From: UBA2112 sp964596695
GTDB lineage: Bacteria; Patescibacteriota; Saccharimonadia; Saccharimonadales; Saccharimonadaceae
Direction of reading: 5' to 3'
DNA length: 33,781 nucleotides
Assembly (NCBI GenBank): GCA_964596695.1
Contig: CAZQVE010000008.1
Location: forward strand, 1-33,781
Shown: piece by piece, positions 22,354 through 28,268 of the stretch
Layout of the letters: each line of letters opens with the position of its first letter
Position numbering within the stretch: position 1 is the first letter of the stretch
Made by a program: the position numbers and the translations under genes
Notes under the pieces: generated by a model
Told to the model about the DNA's origin: nothing
Databases searched by the model: none
Seen by the model: the letters and a program-made list of their open reading frames with translations, nothing else

Positions 22354-22551
22354 CTACCGGGAGCGGTAAAACTCAAGTTGTGCGGGAGAGAAGAACGTTT
22401 CCCAGCCCTTCTTAATGAGGACTGCCCCGATGAATACGCCGGAAGCGATCGCGCCAATAAGCGTAACCGACCGCGGGCCTTCCAGAACCATGAAGGTTAC
22501 GCACATAACTAACACTGACAGCAGTGCCGTCGCGAATGCTCTTGCCAACAT
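22354..22551 (-). CDS. small two-TM membrane protein (65 aa)
   Basis: Two hydrophobic segments (about 4-24 with VLVMCVTFMVLEG at the end, and about 29-46) separated by a GPRSV turn, then a polar aromatic tail (GWETFFSPAQLEFYRSR). Not recognised; the size allows a holin-like or signalling role, but nothing here supports either. AGGAGA lies 4 nt before the ATG, with a TTGACA-18-TAAAAT promoter and a strong terminator. It sits between tRNA-Thr and tRNA-Tyr, downstream of the tRNA-Tyr 3' end. Confidence 0.7.
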   Translation of the reverse strand: MLARAFATALLSVLVMCVTFMVLEGPRSVTLIGAIASGVFIGAVLIKKGWETFFSPAQLEFYRSR

Positions 22552-22619
22552 AATCTCTCCTAACTCGATGCGGATGTTGTACTTCGGACTGCCGTCGTGA
22601 CGATCCGTCCAACAAAGGT

Positions 22620-22649
22620 ATTTTAATCTATAATTTTACGTAATGTCAA
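22620..22649 (-). promoter_or_regulatory. promoter of the 65-aa membrane protein gene
   Basis: Minus-strand TTGACA (22644-22649), 18 bp, TAAAAT (22620-22625). The consensus -35 makes it the strongest-looking promoter here. Confidence 0.7.
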
Positions 22650-22676
22650 CACCGGGCGGATGATTGGTCGCGTCGC

Positions 22677-22721
22677 ACCATGAAAAAAGCCAGTCTCTAA
22701 GGACTGACATTTTTCATGGTG
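22677..22721 (-). terminator. terminator of the tRNA-Tyr/tRNA-Thr unit
   Basis: Inner stem GTCAGTC/GACTGGC with a U6 tract on the minus strand. Outside it, ACCATGAAAAA and its complement repeat the tRNA-Tyr 3' end in inverted orientation (22677-22687 and 22710-22720), giving a symmetrical element that could act on both strands. Confidence 0.75.
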
Positions 22722-22801
22722 CTGGAAGTAGGACTCGAACCTACGAAGCCGAAAGGCGGGAGATTTACAGTCTCCTGTGATTGCCACTACACGATTCCAG
22801 C
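22717..22801 (-). tRNA. tRNA-Tyr(GTA)
   Basis: 85-nt class II tRNA with a long variable arm (GCCTTTCGGC) and encoded CCA. Anticodon stem GGAGA/TCTCC around CTGTAAA gives GTA. Confidence 0.95.
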
Positions 22802-22804
22802 TCG

Positions 22805-22881
22805 TGGAGCCGCTTCTCGGACTCGAACCGAGGACCTACTGTTTACAAAACAGTTGCTCTAACCAACTGAGCTAAAGCGGC
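22805..22881 (-). tRNA. tRNA-Thr(TGT)
   Basis: 77 nt with encoded CCA. Acceptor GCCGCTT/AAGCGGC, anticodon loop TTTGTAA (TGT) on ACTGT/ACAGT, T-loop GTTCGAG. Only 3 nt separate it from tRNA-Tyr, so the two are one transcript. Confidence 0.95.
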
Positions 22882-22900
22882 GTATATATTTATTGTAGCG

Positions 22901-22917
22901 TACTGAGCTAAGGCAGC
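22901..22917 (-). pseudogene. fragment of a tRNA 5' end
   Basis: The minus-strand GCTGCCTTAGCTCAGTA resembles the first 17 nt of the adjacent tRNA-Thr(TGT) (GCCGCTTTAGCTCAGTT) at 13 of 17 positions. Nothing tRNA-like follows, so it looks like a remnant of an earlier tRNA copy. Confidence 0.4.
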
Positions 22918-23028
22918 ACATCTTTTAAAATTAAAAAAGAGCTGTACTCAACATGTATTCTATCAGAGGCGGAGGCATACGGCAAGGTTGTAAATTTTCG
23001 TATTAGTGATACAGTAGCAGCTACAATT

Positions 23029-23670
23029 ATGGTTCTGTCCGATCAATTCAAACTAGAGAGGCCCGATCATCTTACCGGGATTAAGCAGATCGATCCGGAT
23101 ATATTCGCGGAGCTAGCTTCTACCTACCCCGACACGCCCTCAAAGCTAGAAACGTGGGAGCGTGGCCAGGACGTTCGCAATAATAACATTCCGTTACTTC
23201 GTATCCTTGCGGATGTCACCCAGGGCTTATGCGAATATGTCGGTGAAAAGACGGGTGTGCTACCAAATGCTATCGGTCATTCGATCCGTACACGCGCAGT
23301 TCTACCACGGATGGCGCAGACATTCGGCTCCGGCTCGTGGCATGCGGACGGACCCCTCAATAAGGTGCGTCCAATCGTCTTTATGGCGGCTAGTAACTTT
23401 ACAACGGAATTTCTCATACCCGGATCACGAGCTGACGGAGATCGGGAGTATAAGAAACTATGGGCTTCACGCAAGACCGAGAACCTTTTTTCGAACGATG
23501 CTATATACGAAGGCATAGAAACAGAGCTGTTTGACACGACAAGACTTAAGCCATACGAGGGCGTCGTCACACAGGGAAACGTCCACCGGTCACCAACAAA
23601 CTATACGAATAATCTGATACATAGGACGTTTTTCTTGCTGTGGGTTGATAGCCAAGAGTGGTTACGATAA
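23029..23670 (+). CDS. putative 2OG-Fe(II) oxygenase-like DSBH protein (paralogue B)
   Basis: 213 aa. HxD is SWHAD (His105, Asp107), the distal His is NVHRSP (His186) and a candidate 2OG-binding Arg is Arg199. Compared with the 20186-20815 product the shared plan is IDPD near residue 21, LPNAI (79-82), the HxD strand, a FxxTEFLIP strand and NxHxSP. No Shine-Dalgarno precedes the ATG; a possible TTGTAA-16-TACAGT promoter (22988-23015) ends about 14 nt before it. The gene converges on the TPR gene with 8 bp between stops. Confidence 0.6.
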   Translation: MVLSDQFKLERPDHLTGIKQIDPDIFAELASTYPDTPSKLETWERGQDVRNNNIPLLRILADVTQGLCEYVGEKTGVLPNAIGHSIRTRAVLPRMAQTFGSGSWHADGPLNKVRPIVFMAASNFTTEFLIPGSRADGDREYKKLWASRKTENLFSNDAIYEGIETELFDTTRLKPYEGVVTQGNVHRSPTNYTNNLIHRTFFLLWVDSQEWLR

Positions 23671-23678
23671 GTTCTAAA

Positions 23679-24329
23679 CTAAATGACCTTTCGCGGCTGG
23701 GCGACGTGTTTCGGCTTGCCCGGAGGCAAGATCATACGAGCGGCTTTTTCTCGCAGCTCCATCGACAGTTCATCCTGTCCCGTCCGCTCATATGCGTCCG
23801 CGAGGATATTCAACACTTGTGGAATCGGATCGATTTCTACGGCCTTTTCGAGTGACTCAATCATTTTCTTGTTGTTGCCTAGCTTTTCCTGTACCTTAGC
23901 GTATGCAATATGACGAGCGGACAGGTCGCCCTCCATTGCAAGTGCTTGTTCGAACGCTAGTCCTGCCTTAACATAGTTACCCGTTTCGTAATAAATCAGT
24001 CCAACATTATGCAGGCTACTTGCACTCGGCTCCAGAGACTGTGCGATTTCAAAGCATTCGATAGCGTCTTTGTATGCCTGCTGTTTGGCGTACAAGATAC
24101 CGAGACGGTTATAGGCAGTGGCGTTACGTTCGTCGACGCGCAAGATAGTCAGCAACGCCTTTTCGGCGCGGAGATATTTCTTTTCACGGAGAGATTGCTG
24201 TGCAACTTCCCATAGTTTGTCCAACTTATCAGATAATTTGACTGGTAAATCTAAACTCGGACCGTTTGGAAGACTTCGAAAGTAGATAACTATTCCACCG
24301 AGAATTGCGACAACAAGGAGACCTAACAT
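23679..24329 (-). CDS. membrane-anchored TPR repeat protein
   Basis: 216 aa. The N-terminal segment (1-18, LGLLVVAILGGIVIYF) is a TM anchor. Roughly four tetratricopeptide repeats follow (about 38-190; YNRLGILYAKQQAYKDAIEC and HNVGLIYYETGNYVKAGLAF are clear examples). TPRs mediate protein contacts; the partner is unknown. The ATG is 8 nt from TATAAT (24338-24343) and lacks a Shine-Dalgarno, so the mRNA should be nearly leaderless. It lies 30 bp after holB and may also be read from the upstream operon. Confidence 0.85.
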   Translation of the reverse strand: MLGLLVVAILGGIVIYFRSLPNGPSLDLPVKLSDKLDKLWEVAQQSLREKKYLRAEKALLTILRVDERNATAYNRLGILYAKQQAYKDAIECFEIAQSLEPSASSLHNVGLIYYETGNYVKAGLAFEQALAMEGDLSARHIAYAKVQEKLGNNKKMIESLEKAVEIDPIPQVLNILADAYERTGQDELSMELREKAARMILPPGKPKHVAQPRKVI

Positions 24330-24337
24330 TAGTAACT

Positions 24338-24343
24338 ATTATA
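24338..24343 (-). promoter_or_regulatory. -10 element of the TPR gene
   Basis: Consensus TATAAT 8 nt before the ATG, no Shine-Dalgarno between. No good -35 is visible inside the holB end, so use is uncertain. Confidence 0.45.
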
Positions 24344-24359
24344 TCACAACAGGGTGTCG

Positions 24360-25211
24360 TTAGAATACGCCGGCTGCCAGTTGTAGTCTGATATTCCCGC
24401 CGTCGGCGATACGCTGTCGGATTTCCAGGTATCGAGCAATGCTCCGTACATACCGTGGTTCGGGTTGGCTCTTGATGACAATTCGTAGCTGGTGATTCAT
24501 GTCGTCGCATAAGGTTAGTGCGTCGGCACGGCTATCGCGATACATGTGGATTATCTTCAGTTTTGCATAGAGGTCAGAGCCCAACATAGCCTTAGCATCA
24601 CTCATGATTTTCACGCGCGCTTCATACAGCTCATTATCACCCTCCAGACGCTTGATAAGCGCAGGAAGCCCTCGCCCGACGAAAGCTAGTCGAGCCTGTT
24701 TCGTTTGATCCTTGACGGTTAGCTGATCAATAAGATCCTGGGTCTGTTCGTCGGTGACCGGAAGTAGCGTCAGTCGTTGTGTACGAGAGGTAATGGTCGG
24801 AAGTAATTTGTCGGGCTGGTGTGTCGCAATGATGAAATGCACCCCGTCTCTCGGCTCTTCAAGTAGCTTCAGAAAGGCGTTTTGCGCCGCCCTCGTCATG
24901 GACTTATTGCCGGTATCGATAATGTATATCTGGTGGCCGCGTTGCTTAGTGCGTGTTTGTTCGTAGAGTAACCGGATATCATCAATGATAATACTGCCGT
25001 CCTGCGCATCAACGATGAACTCATTTTTCACCTTCTTCTTAGGTAATAGCACGAGGTCTGGAGACCCAACATGGTGGGCGAGCGCTCTGGCGACGGTCGC
25101 AACACCGCTACCGGTCGGTCCATCGATGATAAGCCCATGCGGTAGGTTGTCGGCTAATTTTTCTACCAGCCGTTGCGTACGGGGGTGCAAAAGTACGTCG
25201 TCAAGGGTCAT
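24360..25211 (-). CDS. holB: DNA polymerase III delta'-like clamp-loader protein
   Basis: 283 aa AAA+ protein. The P-loop reads GPTGSGVAT (31-39): the usual Lys is Val37, so nucleotide binding is probably lost, as in the non-ATPase delta' subunits. IYIIDTGNKSMTRAAQNAFLKLLEEP (Walker B area and the delta' helix) and THQPDKLLPTITSRTQRL (sensor-1 region) follow. Delta' helps load the sliding clamp. The ATG overlaps the pseudouridine synthase stop by ATGA (25208-25211), so the two are coupled. HolB is the best call; a short DnaX-related protein is the alternative. Confidence 0.85.
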   Translation of the reverse strand: MTLDDVLLHPRTQRLVEKLADNLPHGLIIDGPTGSGVATVARALAHHVGSPDLVLLPKKKVKNEFIVDAQDGSIIIDDIRLLYEQTRTKQRGHQIYIIDTGNKSMTRAAQNAFLKLLEEPRDGVHFIIATHQPDKLLPTITSRTQRLTLLPVTDEQTQDLIDQLTVKDQTKQARLAFVGRGLPALIKRLEGDNELYEARVKIMSDAKAMLGSDLYAKLKIIHMYRDSRADALTLCDDMNHQLRIVIKSQPEPRYVRSIARYLEIRQRIADGGNIRLQLAAGVF

Positions 25212-26032
25212 ACGTTCTCCATAGCGGCGAATTCTGGCGGCACGTCAGCGGTAAACAGCATACGCTGACCTTTCGGGATGGTAAGCTCAAGCTTGGCAGC
25301 ATGAAGGTATAGCCTATCTGCAGGCTCACCGTACACTTTGTCGCCGTGGATGGGTGTGCCTATATGCGCCATGTGGACGCGCAGCTGATGTGTCCGGCCA
25401 GTTTGGGGCTGAAGCTCAACAAGACTGCGCTTGCCGTTCGTAGCTAATACTTTGTAGAGAGTCCGGGCGGATTTACCGTTCGGATCGACACGGAACTGAC
25501 TAGGGTGTTTTGGATTACGACCGATCGGCAGGTCTATGAGGGCTTCTTCCATCTTCGGTGTTCCGTCAACGACGGCAACGTATGTCTTATGTACCTTGCG
25601 GTCACTAAACTGTCGCTGCAGCAGCTTTGCCGTATCGTCGTTTAACGCGCCTATCAGTACCCCGCTCGTATCGCGATCAAGCCGGTGGACGATGCCCGGA
25701 CGGTTTGTATCCAGGTGATACTTGCTAAAGCGCTTGAAGAAATCGGCTACAGTAAACTCATCGTTCAGCGCTCCCTTGCTATGCGACAAGATACCAACGG
25801 GTTTGTTGATGACAATGACATTGTCATCCCGATAGATGACAGGCAATGATTCATCGTTGTGAGTTGGTTTTTTGGGTACCTCCGTGGTAACCTCGTCATC
25901 CTCCTCCAGAGTGCGTTTAACACTCGTCTCGACCGCTCCGTTCACTTTTACATAGCCAGCTTTGACGTATTTCGCCCATGTAGAGCGAGAGTACTCGGGC
26001 CAGTATTGCGCCAGGTATGCATCCAGCCTCAT
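25208..26032 (-). CDS. RluA-family 23S rRNA pseudouridine synthase
   Basis: 274 aa from the ATG at 26030-26032. An N-terminal S4 domain (about 1-55, RLDAYLAQYWPEYSRSTWAK) is followed by the catalytic domain with HRLDRDTSG, in which Asp is the nucleophile, then QPQTGRTHQLRVHMAHIG. This is the RluD type, which modifies helix 69 of 23S rRNA in other bacteria; target here is inferred. A TTG at 26036-26038 has GGAG 4 nt upstream and may be the true start (adding two residues). It overlaps holB by 4 bp. Confidence 0.92.
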   Translation of the reverse strand: MRLDAYLAQYWPEYSRSTWAKYVKAGYVKVNGAVETSVKRTLEEDDEVTTEVPKKPTHNDESLPVIYRDDNVIVINKPVGILSHSKGALNDEFTVADFFKRFSKYHLDTNRPGIVHRLDRDTSGVLIGALNDDTAKLLQRQFSDRKVHKTYVAVVDGTPKMEEALIDLPIGRNPKHPSQFRVDPNGKSARTLYKVLATNGKRSLVELQPQTGRTHQLRVHMAHIGTPIHGDKVYGEPADRLYLHAAKLELTIPKGQRMLFTADVPPEFAAMENV

Positions 26033-26050
26033 AAGCAAGGTGCTCCCATA

Positions 26051-27088
26051 TTATTGCCTCGGTCGCAAGCCAACAGCCTGCTGCACGCGTCGTAATGTCG
26101 CGTTGGCCTGCTCATTTGCCCTGGATTCTGAGCGTTCAAACGCAGAGATAATTGCGTTGTCGTCGACATCGGTCAGTTTCGTCTGAAAATCGGTAAGAAA
26201 GGCCTCTATCTCGTCCGCGACCACGCGTTTGAAGTCGCCATAGCGCTCCTGACCCTTGAACCCCACCTCGACTTCGTCGAGCGGCTTACCCCGCAGCAAT
26301 GCTAGGATCTGTAGCAGGTTGCTGATACCGGGCTGTTCTATCGGGTTATAGTTGACGCTCGCTTTGTCGTCGGTAGTGGCGCTCATGACCTTTTTGGCCG
26401 CTTCTTCGGGACTATCGGTCAGAAATATGACGCCTTTGCCGGTGTCATCGGATTTACTCATTTTCTTAGTTGGCTCCATGAGATCCATAATGCGTAGGCC
26501 TTGACCCTTGCCGAAAAATTCATGCTGTTTGTCGACCGAGTGCGGTACGGTAAATAGCTCGCCGAACCGGCTATTCATACGTCCGGCAATATCACGCGTG
26601 AATTCCAAGTGCTGCGTTTGGTCATCCCCTACCGGCACGTACTGTGCACCGTAGAGCAGGATATCGCACGCCATGAGCACGGGGTAATTGAATAAGCCAA
26701 CGCTCACGCGGTCGTCACCAAGCTTAGACGATTTATCCTTAAACTGTGTCATGCGCTCCATTTCACCCATGCCGGTAAAACAATCAAGAATCCACGTCAG
26801 CTCGCTGTGTGCGGGCACGTAGCTCTGGCGGTAGAGCAAGATGTCGTCGTTATCAAGCGGTAAACCGGCAGCAGCGAAAAGTCGTGCATTGTGCATGATC
26901 TGCCCCTGCAGCTCGTCGTGGTTGATTGGGGTCGTGAAGCTGTGCAGGTCGGGGACAAACATGTTTACCTGGTACTCGCCAGCTCTTTGGTTAGCCATCT
27001 CGATAATAGGTAGCATGGCACCAAAGTAATTACCTATGGTGAGCTCATTATTGGCGCGAACGCCTGTTAAGATAACTGGTTTGCTCAT
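26051..27088 (-). CDS. trpS: tryptophanyl-tRNA synthetase
   Basis: 345 aa, normal length for bacterial TrpRS (class I). The HIGH-equivalent reads ELTIGNYFGA (15-24): Thr17 replaces the usual His, while GN is kept. KMSKS is at 209-213. The MERMTQFKDKS and ACDILLYGAQYVPVGDDQTQHLE segments are typical. It charges tRNA-Trp, whose gene is at 15529-15603. The start is 9 nt after a TATAAT (27098-27103) with no Shine-Dalgarno. A transcription attenuator lies upstream, across the 65-aa gene. RluA-family, holB and TPR genes follow closely. Confidence 0.97.
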   Translation of the reverse strand: MSKPVILTGVRANNELTIGNYFGAMLPIIEMANQRAGEYQVNMFVPDLHSFTTPINHDELQGQIMHNARLFAAAGLPLDNDDILLYRQSYVPAHSELTWILDCFTGMGEMERMTQFKDKSSKLGDDRVSVGLFNYPVLMACDILLYGAQYVPVGDDQTQHLEFTRDIAGRMNSRFGELFTVPHSVDKQHEFFGKGQGLRIMDLMEPTKKMSKSDDTGKGVIFLTDSPEEAAKKVMSATTDDKASVNYNPIEQPGISNLLQILALLRGKPLDEVEVGFKGQERYGDFKRVVADEIEAFLTDFQTKLTDVDDNAIISAFERSESRANEQANATLRRVQQAVGLRPRQ

Positions 27089-27097
27089 ATTTCTTTT

Positions 27098-27103
27098 ATT
27101 ATA
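27098..27103 (-). promoter_or_regulatory. possible -10 element of trpS
   Basis: TATAAT 9 nt before the trpS ATG; no good -35 is visible 16-18 bp upstream. A weak internal promoter is possible, which would partly bypass the attenuator. Confidence 0.4.
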
Positions 27104-27137
27104 CCTTAAACGTGTAGCGCTTGTACGTTTTACGTCC

Positions 27138-27335
27138 TCAGTAGAGGGAGACGCACGAGTCTATAGCTTGGCCGCTCAGTATCCTCACAAGTGTTTGGTG
27201 GTGTTCAGGCGACGTCTCGTTTGGCGAAATCGCACGCATATCCTCAAGTGTCAACTCACCGCTTTCAAGCAGATCATCGAGCTCCTGTTTACGCGCAAGG
27301 CGCTTTTGCATTTGTACTTGTTTTTCATCTTCCAT
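27138..27335 (-). CDS. small hypothetical protein between the attenuator and trpS
   Basis: 65 aa, not recognised. Mostly hydrophilic: a Lys/Gln/Glu helix (about 3-35, likely coiled coil or amphipathic), then a polar segment and a C-terminus ending SCVSLY. AAGGAG is 6 nt before the ATG, and the frame begins 22 nt after the attenuator terminator U-tract. It is therefore the first gene that the attenuator would control, with trpS 49 bp beyond. Confidence 0.7.
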   Translation of the reverse strand: MEDEKQVQMQKRLARKQELDDLLESGELTLEDMRAISPNETSPEHHQTLVRILSGQAIDSCVSLY

Positions 27336-27357
27336 CTTGTATCTCCTTGATTTATTT

Positions 27358-27378
27358 AAAAAACCGCCTTCTGGCGGT
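27358..27378 (-). terminator. attenuator terminator (segments 3:4)
   Basis: ACCGCC-AGAA-GGCGGT hairpin followed by T6 on the minus strand, 22 nt ahead of the 65-aa gene. Its 5' part is also complementary to segment 2, as described for the leader. Confidence 0.85.
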
Positions 27379-27400
27379 CTCTTCGATGTCTTTTATGTGT

Positions 27401-27478
27401 TTACAAAACACGGAACAAACCGCCAGAATTACTGCCGGTAAACCAATATGCGCGTGTTGCTATCAGTTGTTTGCTCAT
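27401..27478 (-). CDS. 25-aa leader peptide with a Trp codon
   Basis: Short frame, 26 codons including TAA, starting MSKQLIATRAYWF and ending GGLFRVL. Trp is codon 12, with Tyr before it and Phe after it. Segment 1 of the attenuator is codons 14-16 and segment 2 is codons 17-20, so reading the peptide determines which hairpin forms. The stop lies within a small hairpin GTGTTT/AAACAC. There is no Shine-Dalgarno; the -10 (27486-27491) is 7 nt from the ATG, so initiation is expected on a leaderless transcript. The role is inferred from arrangement, and a single Trp codon is fewer than in classical leaders. Confidence 0.6.
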   Translation of the reverse strand: MSKQLIATRAYWFTGSNSGGLFRVL

Positions 27479-27485
27479 TACATTT

Positions 27486-27514
27486 ATTAAATCATAGTTA
27501 TCGCTAAATCTCAA
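27486..27514 (-). promoter_or_regulatory. promoter of the attenuator leader
   Basis: Minus-strand TTGAGA (27509-27514), 17 bp, TTTAAT (27486-27491), 7 nt before the leader ATG. The -35 lies in the last codons of the upstream gene. Confidence 0.6.
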
Positions 27515-28190
27515 GGGGTTTATTAACGACAAGGTTGTCGAGTCGAAGTCTGGCGGCAAGGTCTGGGTTAAGTTGCTCATTAAGCGCGCTCTGGCAGATA
27601 AGCTGGAGTGTCTCTTCGGTGTTATCAAGCATTGGCATAACTATGTCCTCTAAGGCCCCCAGATAGATCGACTTGGCGGAGAGTGTCATATTGTCGACCA
27701 GTTTGCCCTCGATACGGGTCAGCCTAATGATCGGATCGGGCGTGTCATGACTGACTTCGAGCTTGGCTGATTTACTGTTGTACGTACCATATCGGTAGTT
27801 AAATGTGTCACCGAACTGTTCGGTCTGGAACCCGTGGTCCTCAATACGACCGTTACGGGTGAACGGCTTGACATTGAACGTGTCGTTTTTACGGTCACGC
27901 CATACGCGCGCCCAGGTGTCGATAGAATCGACCCCTATCTCCTCACGGGCAAGCCTCACCTCGAAACTGTCAATAGGCAGTCTGCTACCCCTGCTGATTG
28001 CCATGAATAGCATGCGAAAGCTGTGGTTGCATAGTTCCCAGCGTGTAGAGGCATGACTAACACGTTCCTCGAGGAGATCGTCTATCTCCTCCAGAGTAAG
28101 GGCTGCGAGGTTCGCTTCAATACGAGGCACATTTTTGATGTGTCGAGAGAGTCTATCTATCGAACCTAGATCCATGGGACCTGCCCTCAT
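27504..28190 (-). CDS. hypothetical protein, about 228 aa
   Basis: Not recognised. Helical N-terminal half (charged, with LTLEEIDDLLEERVSHASTRWELC), followed by a beta-like stretch (TFNVKPFTRNGRIEDHGFQTEQFGDTFNYRYG) and a C-terminal helical region. No TM segment or signal peptide. Two ATGs are possible: 28188-28190, or 28173-28175 with AGGG 8 nt upstream. TATAGT about 15 nt ahead of the first is a candidate -10. The upstream neighbour ends in a terminator, so it probably has its own promoter. Confidence 0.65.
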   Translation of the reverse strand: MRAGPMDLGSIDRLSRHIKNVPRIEANLAALTLEEIDDLLEERVSHASTRWELCNHSFRMLFMAISRGSRLPIDSFEVRLAREEIGVDSIDTWARVWRDRKNDTFNVKPFTRNGRIEDHGFQTEQFGDTFNYRYGTYNSKSAKLEVSHDTPDPIIRLTRIEGKLVDNMTLSAKSIYLGALEDIVMPMLDNTEETLQLICQSALNEQLNPDLAARLRLDNLVVNKPLEI

Positions 28191-28226
28191 TACGGTTACG
28201 CCGTCACTATACCACTTCTTCGTACG

Positions 28227-28252
28227 CAAAAACAGCCCCAAGGGCTGGTTTT
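28227..28252 (-). terminator. terminator of the 28269-29642 gene
   Basis: CAGCCC/GGGCTG stem (28233-28238, 28242-28247) with a 3-nt loop and a T5 tract on the minus strand. Confidence 0.8.
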
Positions 28253-28268
28253 GTGCGCTGGGACAGTG

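Larger units (their letters stand above)
27358..27478 (-). promoter_or_regulatory. candidate tryptophan-type transcription attenuator
   Basis: Four RNA segments, minus sense. Segment 1 ACCGGCAG (27432-27439). Segment 2 TTCTGGCGGT (27419-27428). Segment 3 ACCGCCAGAA (27369-27378). Segment 4 GGCGGT plus T6 (27358-27368). Pairings: 1:2 protector, 7 of 8 bp; 2:3 antiterminator, 10 of 10 bp; 3:4 terminator, 6 bp with a 4-nt loop. A ribosome stalled on the Trp codon (27443-27445) would cover segment 1 and free segment 2 for segment 3. Confidence 0.7.

Noticed and set aside
26051..27514. T-box riboswitch upstream of trpS
   Set aside because: No AGGGTGGNACCGCG-type T-box sequence or specifier stem is visible; the leader ORF and hairpins fit ribosome-mediated attenuation better.
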